A stretch of 64,000 bases of DNA from Ehretia macrophylla (GCA_037974665.1 CM075764.1:120280325-120344324), one strand, 5' to 3'; numbered from the stretch's first letter, positions 31,845 through 44,860 are shown. Numbers and translations: made by a program. The notes: generated from the sequence alone by a model not told the origin.

Positions 31845-34800
31845 GACCAAAGGAAAATGTACTAGTAGTGTTTGTTGTAGGTGGGAAAGTGTACGAGTGA
31901 CAACGTTATTTTATTTTTTTTGGTCGAAAGAGTGATAACGTTATTAGAAAATTCAAATCTGCAAATTTCAGTTAAAACAAGCTGTGCAAGTGTAATGCTA
32001 TGGCTTCAAGGGAAATTGTTTCAATTAATTTTTGTATTGCAATTTCATTATTGTTCTCAAACGTGTTAATTGATTTTGGTTTTTAATTTGGGCAAAAGTA
32101 AATGCTATAATGGTTTTTATTTTTTTATGATAAGAAACACATTGAGATTAACACATGCTTTGGGTTCACATTGTGTTCATATTATGTGACATATAACCTG
32201 GTTTAAGAGCACGTTTGAATTAGGTAAATACAAAATTTACCGAAATTAAAGTTTTAAGGAAATTAGTCTTTGGATGATTTGAACTCAACAAGTAAGTTAA
32301 GTTTCACTAACGTCTTAAAACACTCTATTTAGCCATTTTAATACGAGGTGTACTTACCATGATATAAATAAAAAAAAAAAGGGAATTCCAGCCCATGATT
32401 GTTGACTAATGGCTGGGCTGGTACATTAAAATTGACTTATTGTGAAAAATAAGGAATCTTTTCAATAATGTCTATTGATACTCTTGTCCTTTTGTGTGGT
32501 TGGTAAGGAGGGAAAATTTGTTTTCGCATTCCAATGTTGGTGTTCTTCCCTCCAAAATAATTTCCCGCGCCCCAGCAACCTTGAAGAGAAACAAACAAGC
32601 CAATAGTAGTAAATAATTCATTTTTGATTCAATAGAGGTTTTGATTGTGATTCAAACTTAAAATATTTAATTATAATAAATTACTATAGTATCATTCTAT
32701 TTAACTCTTAGGTGTAATAAAAATGGTAAATAAATTGAACAACCTATCTAGTCAAAGAGAATGATCGTAATAGTTTGAGACCCGACATTAATATATAAAT
32801 CTCAAAATAATGCATATGAATTGGTTGTTCCCTAAATCTTCTTGTGTCAAAGGTTTTATTGATAGTCTTGTCGATCGGATATTCAAATAATGGAGACTGG
32901 TAACACTAAGTAATCAACAATTAACATAAATTTTGTCAAATTTTTCTTATTGATAGTTTTGTTGGATTTCGACGCAAGGTCCAACCCTAAGTCCATAACA
33001 AATATATATAAAAGTTCAGTTCAATGAAAGTAGAATCATGATTAATTTTTATAAATATGACTTTTTAACTTGTAATTATTTGTTGCACCACACCTCCTGG
33101 GGTGGCTGAGGTTGTCCATCTAAGAACTTTGAATGTATTTTATAGTGTTTTCTCCAAATATATGAAGCAGGCTATCACATAACAATCAAAAATTAAATCA
33201 AATCGAATCAAATTTTATTCCATTAAATAGTATCGTATAACAACCTAAATTATAAAAAGGTTGCAGCAACCAAAAGAAAGAATGTCAGTTGCATACACAG
33301 AAATGACTAATGAGCCACCTATATGCCTTGAAAAACTCAAATAAAGCATAGTGATATGGTTGGGTCATGGGTGAAGGGAAAATAGGTTTGGGCATTTTCT
33401 GATCCTTAGATAAAATTTTACAACTATTGAGATATGTGTTCAACGGGTCTCTATCCATAATTTTAAAGCCCTAGTGGCCCATACTTTCAAAGGAAAGTTA
33501 GTTAGCATAAAAAAATGATTCAGCTAGCAAATGAAATGGCCTATTGAAATTTGTTTAAACTTGTTCTCGGTCATACTACAGCCTTTCATTGTGGCTCAAC
33601 TCTTATGGTAAATAGAAATAATAACAAGTAGAGTTTAAATTTAAAATTCACAGGTATTCATCTCGTTACCATCCCTATTTATAATATAATTTTCGATAAT
33701 GATGTTAGTCAGAAGGCTGGACAGAAGACTCTTGAATTAATCATATCTTACTTCTGACTAGACAGATGTTGCATGGAGTCCACGAGTTATTAATGAGTTG
33801 GTTCAAATAAGTAGCGAAAAGTCTATGATACCCTTTATAATGAGATAAAATTTATTATAAGAAAACTGTCATAAGTGGAAAATGACAAAATTGAACAAGT
33901 AAATAAAAACAAAAAATATACAAAATTACTTAAAAAAGCAGGGTAGTAAAAACAAAAGTCCTGGGCTCTGATTGTTTGTCGTAAAATATTTTTTGTTTTC
34001 TCAACTTTTCATTGACAGCCGTATGGAAGATGAACCAAGATAGTATGCACACATCATATTGCAAAAGTCACACGTTCATAGATTCCAAAAAAAAAAAGAG
34101 GTGCTTTGATTAATGCACCTGTGTGCTTCTCATCCATACAATCGGTCCCCATGGATGTTCATCTGAAATCCAACATTCACATTTTACACAAGGCTTGAAT
34201 GAATTCTAGATTGAACAAGAAAAAAAGGGCTGCAGTCTTATGTTTTATTGTTAGATTAGTTATTTACAATTGTCTATCACGATCAACTTTAAAAAAATTA
34301 TTATTATTTAACTTATTTTAAATTAAAATGTAAATAAATTTTTTGTTTACACGTTAAACGATTTATCACTAAGTTAATTTTGAAAAGAAAAAGAAAAACT
34401 CTTCAAAAAGTCTAAATTGACCGATCAGTCAATTTTTTACTCATAAAACATGAAGGACTACACACATGTAAAAATCATTTCATATGAATAAAAAGTTAAC
34501 TGACCAATCAATTTATATTTTTTGAAGAATTTTCCAAAAAAAAGGCAGGAGTTACTTTATTCACACATGGTACCATTTTAATTGAAGAGGAAGAGCCCTT
34601 GCACTATAAATGTAACAAGATAATTGAGCCAAATGTTACCATTCACCAATCGAGACTACTTCATAGTACTTTAAAGAACCTTTTGCCAATTTAATTGGAC
34701 CCGACACTATAAAAAGCAAGCCATCCAATTACTACTCGAAGGAAAAAAAATAAAAAATAAAACTTCTAGCCACACTCGTGTTCACGTGTCTCTCTCTTAT

Positions 34801-34894
34801 TATTTCACAAACACAATAATTACACAACATATAGGAACCAAAAGTTCCGTGATAGTAGTGTTTAATTATGTCTATGCATCATAAACTTATTAAA
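31845..34894. other. intergenic between GATA gene and gypsy element
   Basis: The left part is the probable 3' UTR of the GATA gene. The rest is AT-rich without a credible gene. Near 34709 a CACTATAAAAAGC box followed by a CT/CA-rich leader-like stretch reaches the gypsy insertion, so a promoter may have been cut off from its gene; this is weak. Confidence 0.45.
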
Positions 34895-34899
34895 GTAGG

Positions 34900-35352
34900 T
34901 GACGAGGGAGACCCTGAGCTCAGGTATGATGTCCACTCCGAGTTGAGGCGGGCCAATCCGAGCTAAGGCCAGCGTATTCAGTTAATGTCCGATCTGGATG
35001 CTGATCCGATCTCACCCTGACCCAGGAAAACCCCGACCTATGCGTCAGCTGTATTGATGGGACATAAAACTGCGCTGTATTAAATGCTGTCAGATCCGAA
35101 TTTAGTATAAATAAAGCTCCACCCTTTCATTTATGAGGTAACTGCTCATTAAATGCTCTTAGCTACTTCACTAGCTCGGACATACTAATCATTTGTACGC
35201 CCGAGGGGAAAATCCGGGTCATCACACCACAGTTTCCTTCTTTTCCATTGTGCAGGTCAGGTAGCTGACCCGAAAGGTCAAGAAGCCAACCCAGAATTCT
35301 AGCTCGGCCGAAGTAGCTACCCAACCTCAACTGCGAGATCTCGACCTCGACA
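34900..35352 (+). repeat. gypsy 5' LTR
   Basis: Begins TGACGAGGG and ends CTCGACA. A TATAAATA box lies at 35106-35113. It lacks the extra copies of an 18-bp module present in the 3' LTR. Confidence 0.9.
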
Positions 35353-35355
35353 TTT

Positions 35356-35371
35356 TGGCGCCGTCTGTGGG
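35356..35371 (+). other. gypsy primer-binding site
   Basis: TGGCGCCGTCTGTGGG lies three bases after the 5' LTR, the usual place for tRNA priming of minus-strand synthesis. This string is typical for Tat/Ogre-type elements, where tRNA-Arg has been proposed as primer. Confidence 0.75.
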
Positions 35372-35416
35372 AAACGAGTTCTTTCTATCACTCTTCTCAC
35401 CACTCATTGAGAAACC

Positions 35417-38400
35417 GTCACGGTACAAACGATAAGCCACAGCGCACCGGTAGAGGACTCGCCCAACCCGTATGGGGACCTCGAAACCACACAGGTGCCT
35501 AGCTAAGGCCCAATCCAAACTGACGTTGGAGAGAGCCAACGTATACATTTAGCCTCGGAGACTAACCCTTCTACAGATGGAGACCCCAACTCCAGCCTAT
35601 CACCAGATATGAGGATAATGCTCGGAATGTTTGAGGAACTAAAGGAGCAGGTAGCCCGGCTAGCTGCGGAGTACCAAGTTCCGCAAGCAGCTACGCCACA
35701 GCCCACGCATCTACAGTTCCGCATTCCAGCCTGGGGGCGAACCCGAGCCCAAGACGGAGAAGGCTTCCTGGAGCTGGTGGCGAGGCCCGTGGAAGCGAGA
35801 GGCAAAAGGGCGGCCCATGCAGACCTCGAGTAGGCCAAGACCGCGACTGCCATAGCCAAGGTCATTAACCAGCTCGGTGTTAGCCCACTCTCACCTGAGG
35901 TACTAGCGACGCCGTTGCCCACAGGCAACCGGATGCCTAACCTGGCCTTCTATAACCGGGACGGAGACCCAGCTAGTCACTTGCTCAACTTTGATCACCA
36001 TATGACTCTCCATGATATGACCGACCTGATGAAGACAAAGATATTCCCGACCACCCTGGTTGGCAATGCCTTGGACTGGTTCCAAAAACTTCATCTCAGC
36101 TCCATTGCAAGTTTTCATCATCTGGCTGAGGCTTTCTTGTCCCATTTCGCGGGAAGCCAACACGCAACCCGCCACACTTCATCATTGCTGTCGGTGAAAC
36201 AGCATAAAGGAGAAAGTCTAAGGGCTTACACGACCTGATTCAATGAAGAATCCCTCAGAATACCCAACCTGGAGGACTCTATGGAGCTAATGGCCTACCA
36301 AAGTGGACTCAGGTCGGGCCCCCTTACATCTTCCTTGGCCATCGACCCCATGGATACCGTAGCCGAGCTGATGGTACGAGCAGAAGGGTACATACACTCG
36401 GAAGAAATCCATCAGGCTAAGAGGGATGATGACAAGGAGAAGGAAGCCAGCAAGAAGGGAGAGACCTCCCGAGCCCAACCTGGGAGTAAGATCCAAAATG
36501 ACCGAGGAAAGCTGCCTCAGCAGCCGAAGCAGAACCCTTGGTTCACTATGTTCACTCCCCTTAACACCACTAGGGAGCAGATCCTGATGGAGATCCAACA
36601 CCAGAACTACCTGCCTCCAACTCCAATGATGAAAGGCCGACCTAAGAAGCGCAATAGGACCAAGTATTGCCGTTACCATATGGACTACGGCAATACCACC
36701 GAGGAGTGCAAAGACTTAAAACAGGAGATTGAGGCACTAATAGCCTTAGGTCATCTCCTGAGGTATGTAGATCAACAGCCGACCCGGAGTCAAGATCAGA
36801 GAGACAGAGAGAGAAGTCCACCCAGGCGCCAGGCTGGGGGCGGACGTCTAGTTGTGATTGAGACCATTGCATGGGGATTGGTGTCGGGTGGAGAGACTTC
36901 GGCTAGTAGGAAGGGTTATGTTCGAGCTGGAAGGGAGTATGGGCCAGCGCGGGGTCTGATCCCAGAGATGAAGGAGCTCACTTTTTCCTCAGAAGACTTG
37001 GAAGGTGTGATACTGCCCCATGATGACCCATTGGTGATCAGCGCTAAAATAGCCAACTTCACCGTGAAGAGGCTGATGGTGGACACCGGGAGCTCGGCAG
37101 AAGTCCTATTCCTAAAAGCATTTGAGCAGATGGGATTGGACAAGAGTCGACTTAGACCTTTGAGGGGCATCTTGGCTAGATTCACTGGGCATGCCTACCG
37201 AGTTGAATGAGTCATCAACCTCCCATTGAAGCTAGAAGACGGAGACAAGTGGGTTTCGATACAGGCCAACTTCATTGTGATAGATTGCAACTCCACTTAC
37301 AATGAGATTTTAGGTCGGGTGGCACTCAATCATTTTAGGGCCGTTCCTTCAATTTACCACCAGGCCTTGAAATTCCCAACCCTGGCCGGTACGGCCACCA
37401 TCCGCAGAGCCTAGCTCTCAGCTCGGGAATGTTATGAAAACTCCCTTCGACCCAAATATCAGGTTGGCTAGGGACCATATTTGCCCGATAAGAAGAGGGA
37501 TGTCAAGAGAGGGAGCCTGGCTGAAGACCTTCAAGAGGTAGAGCTCTCCGATGAGACGAAGAAAGCAAAAATAAGGAGTGCACTCTCTACCGACCTCAAG
37601 AAAGGTATAAGTCAATTTCTCCTAAAAAATGAACACATATTTGCATGGTTTGCTTTTGACATGACAAGTATTGACCCGAGTGTGATTGAGCATCACCTAA
37701 ATGCCGACCCAAATCACTATCCGGTAAAGCAGAAGTGCAGGCACTTCCATTATGATAAGTAACAGATCATAGCAGAGGAGGTGGACAAGTTGGTAGACGC
37801 CGGCCACATAAAGAAAATCCAATATCCAACCTGGTTATCCAATGTGGTATTGGTAACCAAGTCCTCAGGTGGATGGGGACTGTGTATTGACTTCACCGAC
37901 CTCAATAAAGCCTGCCCCAAGGATTGCTTTCCCCTATCTCTGATTGATCAGATGGTGGATGTCACCTCCGGGTTTGAGCTACCCTCTTTCATGGATGCCT
38001 TCAAAGGATATAACTAGATCAAGATGCCTCCCGGAGACAACGAAAAAACTGCCTTCACCACCAATAAAAGTCTCTACTACTATGAGGTCATGCCTTTTGG
38101 CTTCAAGAATGCTGGAGCTACCTACACTCGGATGGTGAACAAAGCATTCAAGAATCAGATTGGCCAAAATATGGAGATCTATGTAGATGACATGTTGGTC
38201 AAGAGCAGAAGGGCGGAAGACCATGTAGCCGACCTGACTGAACCCTTCGCCGTAATGGAACACTTTGGGATAAAGCTGAACCCGAAAAAGTGTGCATTCG
38301 GCGTCAAGACAAGAAAGTTTATGGGCTTCATGGTCATGGCCCGAGGAATAGAAGCCAACCCGGAGAAGGTTCAGGCGATACTTGACCTGGCGTCGCCGAC

Positions 38401-40697
38401 CTGCGTGAAGGACGTCCAGGCGCTCGCGGACAAGGTTGCGGCGCTAAGCAGATTCATGTCCAGGTCGGTTGACAAGTGTGCTCCTCTGTTCAAAATATTG
38501 AGGAATCCTAAGAATTTTGAATGGACTAGAGAATGCCAGGACGCCTTCCATGAACTAAAAAGGTATCTAGTTTCGCCACCTCTGCTATCCCGACCTAAGA
38601 TGGGGGAGCAGCTGGTACTATACTTGGCATGTTCAGGGACAGCAGTGGCGGCAGTGCTACTCCGCGAATATGGGAAGGAGCAGAAGCCGGTCTATTATGT
38701 CAGCACAACCTTGCAAGGGGATGAGGCGAGGTATTCCTCCTTGGAAAAACTCGTCCTCGCACTCATCACGGCGGCAAGAAAGCTGAAGCCATACTTTGAT
38801 GCTCATTCAATCAAGGTCGTGACGGATGCCCCGCTCAAGTCCATCATGCACAAGCCGGATGCGTCGAGAAGGCTGTTAAAATGGGCGGTTGAGTTGAGTC
38901 AATTTGACATCACCTACCAGCCCAGAACGGCCATCAAAGCCCAAGCTATCGCGGACTTTGTGCTGGAATGTACTGGCCGAGCTGAGCATGTCCAGGAGAA
39001 TGTATGGAAGGTCCATGTGGATGGGGCATCGGGGAATTCTAGAAGCGGAGTCGGGGTGGTCATTCTCGACCCGACCTGGCATGAGTACCAATACTCCCTC
39101 AAGTTCGCCTTTTCGGCGTCCAACAATGAAGCTGAGTACGAAGTAGTAATCGCGGGATTGAAAATTGCGGCTCAGCTCGGGGCACAAACAATTGACCTGA
39201 ACACCGACTCTCAATTGGTTGATAGCCAAATATCAAGAGAGTTCGAAGTTAAGGACAATGTCATGCTGGCCTACCTCAACAGAGTCAAGGATTTGACCTC
39301 AGGGCTCAAGAGGTTCACGGTAGAGCAAATTCTGAGGGAGGAGAATATGAAGGATGACGCTCTGTCCAGGTTGGCCTTGGAAAAGAGCCGACCTACACTG
39401 GTCCATGTGGAAGAAGTCTTTGAACCAAGCATCCAGTTGGGGAGACAAGCCGTAGCTAAGCTCAATTTAAGCTCAGATTGGACCAAACCAATCGTGGAGT
39501 ACTTGAAGGAGGGTGTGACCTCGGAGGATAAAAAAGCAGCTCGAAAACTCATGAAACAGGCCTCAAGGTTTGTCATAATTGCCGGGCAACTCTACAAGAG
39601 AGCCTACACCTGGCCTCTCTTAAAGTGTGTCGGGCCCGAGGAGGGAAACTATGTACTCCGGGAGATCCATGAAGGGGTATGTGGAAACCACTTGGGTGGC
39701 AAGGCTCTGACTCGGAAGGCACTGAGGCAAGGCTATTTCTGGCCAACCTTAGAATAAGATGCCAAAGAGTATGTAAAAAAGTGCGACACCTGCCAAAGGT
39801 TCGCCAGTGTACAGAGGAAACCGGCAGTTGACCTCACAGTGATGATAAGCCCGTGGCCATTCTATCAGTGGGGTCTAGATATCATTAGCCCATTGTCAAC
39901 CAGTGTTGGCCAAAAGAAGCACGCATTCGTAGCTGTAGACTACTTTACCAAATGGCCTGAGGCTGAAGGTGTTGCTAGAATAACAGAAAAGTCAACTTGG
40001 GATTTTGTATGGAAAAACATCATTTGCTGATTTGGGGTGCCAAAGGTCATCATCACCGACCATGGCAAACAATTCGACAGTGCATACTTTCGAGGCAAAT
40101 GTGTTGAAATTGGGATCGACCTCAGATTCTCATCTATTGCTCACCCTCAAAGTAATGGCCAAGTTGAAAGGACTAACCAAATGATTTTGCCGAGCCTGAA
40201 AACCAAGCTGGAAGAAGCAGAGGGCCAGTGGGCATCAACTCTTCCCGAGGTGTTGTAGACTCAGCGGACCACCACCAGCTCGGCAACGGGAGAATCGTCC
40301 TTCAAGCTGACCTTCGGTACTCAAGCGGTGCTGCCGGTGGAGATCAGGTCTTCGACCAGTAGAACCCTCCACCATGATCTAAAAATAAACGGAACACTGA
40401 TCCGTGAAGAGCTCGACCTCGCCGAAGAGCTCCGAGCTAAAGCTCAAATCAGAATGCTGGCCAGTAAAGCTGCCATGGAAAGAGCCTTTGCCAAGCAGGT
40501 CAAGCCTAATCCTATTAAGGTTGGCGACCTCATACTCAGAAATGCCATCTTTTTGCCGCGCTCGGGTAACGACCTGGGAGAGACCGTACGAAGTCGTGAA
40601 AGAAGTCCGACCCGGAACCTTCTACCTCCGCAACAAGTATGGAAAACTATTGAAGAATGCATGACACTCAGAACACTTGAAGCGGTATTTTGTTTAA
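35417..40697 (+). pseudogene. gypsy gag-pol polyprotein, one frame with stops
   Basis: From about 35417 to 40560 the coding sequence stays in one frame, broken only by in-frame stops at 35504, 35831, 36236, 37208, 37412, 37469, 37760, 38015, 39755, 40028 and 40256. Gag covers 35417 to about 36780 and includes a C...H...C knuckle-like YCRYHMDYGNTTEEC (near 36665). Protease has MVDTGSSAE near 37075. Reverse transcriptase spans about 37640-38300 with YVDD near 38185. RNase H one follows to about 38960; the second RNase H-like domain (VDGASG...NNEAEYE...NTDSQL) lies at 39010-39370. Integrase has a HHCC region (39680-39800) and core D, D, E near 39880, 40060 and 40165. A frame change near 40560 precedes the normal C-terminal end (TAA at 40695). 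Nonfunctional. Confidence 0.9.
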
Positions 40698-40698
40698 G

Positions 40699-40880
40699 GC
40701 CCCGAGCCAAAATCTCTTGTTACGTCCCCCGAGCCAAAATACAATGTAACGGCCCCGAGCCGAAATTTCTTGTAACGGCCCCCGAGCCGAAATACAATGT
40801 AACGGCCCCAGAGCCAAAATCTCTTGTTAAGGCCCCCGAGCTGAAATCTTTTGTAAAGCCCCGAGCCAAAACATTACTTG
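40699..40880 (+). repeat. minisatellite in gypsy 3' region, about 7 units
   Basis: Units of 26-28 bp of the type CCCGAGCCAAAAT(CTCTTGTTA or ACAATGTAA)CGGC follow each other about seven times directly after the pol stop. Two alternating variants give a 53-bp higher-order pattern. Minisatellites between pol and the 3' LTR are known in Tat/Ogre elements. Confidence 0.85.
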
Positions 40881-41503
40881 CGATCAGCTCCCGAGCCCAA
40901 GTACATGTACAAATTGAATACAATGCATTTTGTAAATCAGTACAATACCCGACCCGGGCCCAAGCGCCTCAGCTACTAAGCTACTCCCGACTCGGATTAA
41001 CGTGGTAGCCACGCTTAATTATGAGCTAACGATTAAGTAAACCAGCTCGGACAAGGTTCCAGCTCAGGTATAATCAATAATAATTTGACTAGTTTTGCCA
41101 GTTCGGATTAAGGTCCAACTCGGTATAATCCGCCTTCAAGTCGGCATGTTAGTTTGGATCTAAACTCGAGCTCAACATTTGTCAACATTAGTTTGACCAA
41201 CTTTAAATCGTACTGACGAGTCCAGGTCGAAAAAGATGATAGTTGTCCAATTAACCAGCTCGGATTAGGATGAAAATTCATTAATCGTGTCCAGCTCGGT
41301 TCCTTACATTTAAATTAAGTTTGAAAGGCCTATTATGTTGGCCTGACCCCACTTACTTAAGAAAATTTGTGAAGGGAAAAAGTACATTTGTACGAACTCG
41401 AGTAAAACGCAAAACAACCATTTCATTAAATGGAAAATTCAAAATTACAATAGCCCGACCTGGGCAAGATTACAAGAGCCTGACCCAGGCGAGTTTACAA
41501 AAT

Positions 41504-44419
41504 TTACTTAGGAGCGGCGGTAGAGGTGGTAGCATCGGCTTCATCCCCGACCTGATCTATACGTTTCTAGACAAAGTCAATCACCTCCTTATCTTGAGAC
41601 GTCAGGTCAGTTAGAAGCTCAGGAATCTCCTAGAACTCCGGCGGCAGAGCCTCTAAGATTTGGATATAATCATTCTTGGTAGCAGAGAAGAAGGTCTTCT
41701 CTCTCTCTCGAGCTGCGACTTGGCCCCAGAAATAGTACTCCAGCTCGGCATACCTGGCCATCGCCCCACCTTCCGTGGCCAACCAGTCGACGGCTGCTTG
41801 GCTGGACTTGAAGGCTTCCACCGCCTTTTCCCCTTGAAGGGCGACCCGATCTGTCAGCTCTCGGGGCTTCGTCTCGGCTTCGTGCCTCTCCAGCTTGTAG
41901 CGCTAGAAATCCTGGGCCGCGGCCTCGCGCCGGGATTTCTCTACCTCGAGTTCCTTTGTCAGCCGATCAATCTCCGTTGTATCCACTTTGCGCCTCTGGG
42001 CGGCCTCTTCCCTCAGTGCCTCAAGCTCGGCTCGGGCGTCGATGTATCGCTGCTCGGGCTCGATGCAATGAGACTGGGTGCTGAAAAGATGTGGGACTTG
42101 GCTTGCACAAAAGATAGCAAAATGATCAGCCAAGCTGAAAAAACTTAACCATATAAACACGGTCGAAGATGCCTCATCGTGACTATGGTCGTCCTCAGGT
42201 TGAGCGAGAGCTGATCCGCCGAGAACATTGCCAGCTTGGGGTCGCGGGCGACCTTGGCTGCCTTCACAAAATCCTTGCTGGGAGGGCTCACCTCCATGGC
42301 CTTGCCTTTCCTAGAGTATTCGGCCCGATGTCATTTTTCACTCTCAGGACAGGACGCTGAGTGCTTCAGGATCGCCACCCCGAGCTCGATCTTTTAGGTA
42401 GGGAAGACCCAGACATCTCTTTGGAGGAGACCTCGGTGCTGATCTCCCATACTTGGCCACCGGGCCGCTGCCTCTGCCCTTGAGGGATGAAGCCGAAACC
42501 AGACCGAGCCAGGACTTCGCCGCCGGCCTCGGTCCTTCTCTTCATCTGGGCATACGCGAGCTTCCTCGTATCCTCCATATCTACAAAAGCATAAAGGAAA
42601 GAGAAGTAAGAAATGACCAAATGTAAACTGAAGAGAACAACGGTAGGCAATGAGACGGGGAGGTCAGGCATTGATCCTGCGAACTAACCCTCTTCTGAGC
42701 CGGACTCCGCATTCTCTTCGGGCTCGGGAAGTAATGGGGGTGCTCCTTCCTCAGGTCGGGTTCTCTCCCGAATAACTTTGATTTTCAGATTTTGTCCCAC
42801 CTGAGGACGGTGTCAATATCAATCAGCATGCCCAGCTCGGGTCTAAATACCCTGACCTCGGCGAGTTCTGCTTCTGAGAGCTTGGGGTTGTCGTTCACGT
42901 TCTTCTTCAAGAAGGGATTCCAATCCACTTTGCACCCTGGGTTCACTGCTGGCTCGACCCAATAGTAGTCGTTGTGCCAGCCCTTGTTGGAGGAGTGCCA
43001 CTTGGTGAATATGGCATTGTTGGCCTGAACTGCGAAATGAAACCACCTCGGTTGCTTTGGGTTGGGCTTGCACACAAAGAACTGCCTAAATCGACACAGT
43101 GTAACACCCCGAACCCAACTCCCACGCCTGCAGGATACTCCCTGGCCTTAACGGTCCAAGCGAGCACCGAGGCCATGACGAGTAGGCCGAGTAACGCACT
43201 ATGCACGTATTGTCCGCTTTGGGGCCCATACCCCTCACAGTTTTGTCGCCTCCCAGCCACTGCCAGAAAAACGTGCGTGCACGACTATACGAGCGAACTC
43301 TATATATTCAGTGGCTCAGACTCGTAACCTTTCGATGTGGGATGGGGTTACCACATCCGCCCCCCCTTACGGAGGCCCAGCTCCCTCGTGGGCTACTGGC
43401 GCAAAAGAAGGCCCGCTCTGATACCATTTTGTAATGCCCCGAACCCAACTCCCACGCCTGTAGGATACTCCCTAGCCTTAACGGTCCAAGCGAGCACCGA
43501 GGCCATGGTGAGCAAGCCCAGTAAAGCACTATGCACGTATTGTCCACTTTGGGGCCCATATCCCTCACGGTTTTGTCGCCTCCCAGCCACTTTCAGGAAA
43601 ACGCGCGTGCACGAATATACGAGCGAACTCTATATATTCAGTGGCCCAGACTCGTAACCTTCTGATGTAGGATGGGGTTACCACACGTAGGGTCGGCTCT
43701 ATCTTCCTCTCGAGGAAGAATACATAAAACGCCACTATTACTGCCCAACCATTTGGTGACATCTGACTTGGGCTGAGCTCAAAGTAATTCAGAATGCTGG
43801 CGATGAAGTCGGGAAGTGGAAGCTGGATGACATCGAAGGCGAAATCATAGATCGTGAAGTGATCGAGTGGAGGATAGCAGACAGATTCGTTCTGACTTGG
43901 AACCTTCAACTTGTGGTGTCGGTCCACCGACCAATCCCTTAACCTAGCGTTAGCCATCTGGACGGTAGAGTGGCACTCGCGCTTACAGCAAGCAAACAGC
44001 TGCTCCATCCTCTTCTCTCGAGTCGACGAACCACTAGTTGTAGCTGAGCTCCGAGGTCGGACCGCCTTAACCGGGATCGCTTCAATCGGCTCCGACGTAG
44101 AGGCTCAAGCTATGTACTCATGTGGTATCTCGACCCCCTCCAACTAATTCAACGGCTCCTCATCTTCCCTATCTCCCAAGTCTCCCAGGTCGGCTAAAGG
44201 ATCCGTCTTGGCCTTCTCTTATGCCAGTCTGACCCCAATGACTTGACAATCAGCATCACTCTCCCTGGATTCAGATCGCCGGGCTGGCCCTTGAGATACA
44301 TCAATGCTAGCACCACCTTGACCTCCATCCCAGGTGGATTCCGAGCTCGACGGATTCTCGTCCCCTCCGTAGGATCTCACCTCCATCACTTAGGAATCTT
44401 CCGACTCCGATCTCCCCAT
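41504..44419 (-). pseudogene. Tat antisense ORF (Transposase_28-like), broken
   Basis: On the minus strand a protein-like frame starts at an ATG at 44419 and ends near 41504. Conserved segments include LPDFIASILNYFELSPSQMSPNGWAV (near 43800), the KPNPKQPRWFHF region (43060-43030) and a C-terminal coiled-coil segment rich in E, K, R and A (42060-41640). The first matches the plant 'putative gypsy type transposon' family (Pfam Transposase_28) found as antisense ORF in Tat elements; its role is unknown. Several stops break the frame and a TRIM (43100-43685) interrupts it between the two conserved segments. Confidence 0.75.
43100..43685 (-). mobile_element. TRIM nested in the gypsy antisense ORF
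   Basis: Two 256-bp direct repeats (43100-43355 and 43430-43685) flank a 74-bp interior. In minus orientation the LTR starts TGTGGTAACC and ends GGGGCATTACA; three bases on lies TGGTATCAGAGCGGGC (43411-43426), a textbook initiator-Met primer site, and a GTAAGGGGGGGCGGA tract abuts the second LTR. It has no coding capacity. The LTRs differ at about 22 of 256 positions. Flanks CACAG and CGTAG share three of five bases, both differences transitions, so a decayed 5-bp duplication is plausible. Removing the insert brings the two halves of the antisense protein together. Confidence 0.9.
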
Positions 44420-44844
44420 CCTATCTACAAATTAAAAATATATGTACAGGAATAACTAAAGGGAGTCGGGACGTACCTATGGCTCTAGCTGTGGAAGATG
44501 ACCCGACCTAATTGGCTCCGTGCTAAAGGATTCCGAGCTGAATACCCCAAGAAGATTTTCACCGAGCTAAAAGTGTCCGACCACTCTGGTATCCGACCTG
44601 AAAGCTCCGAATTTCATAAGCGAAGTGTGAAATGAATCTCGGATGTCAAGGCCCTATTTATAAGCAACTCATGTAACCACCTCGGGAATCCCAAATGTCG
44701 CATCTTGTCATAACTGCCAGGTGACGTGTCAGCCATCTAAAAGGTATGCACCGCTAACGTGGCCATCCCCACTCTGCTGGGGTCGGGCACCTCCAGCTCG
44801 GGAACAACTCCCAAATCTAAATTTCACCCTCTCGATCTCGACTT

Positions 44845-44860
44845 GGGGGGGGGGGGGGGG
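44845..44860 (+). other. gypsy polypurine tract (G16)
   Basis: Sixteen consecutive G one base before the 3' LTR start, the expected site for plus-strand priming. Such a pure run is unusual and could be subject to slippage. Confidence 0.75.

Noticed and set aside
38876..39576. Several long minus-strand frames in the gypsy pol region
   Set aside because: They are shadows of the RNase H domains read on the opposite strand, without independent motifs.
42974..43657. Two similar plus-strand open frames that could suggest a duplicated gene
   Set aside because: Both lie in the two LTRs of the nested TRIM, and are similar only because LTRs are copies.
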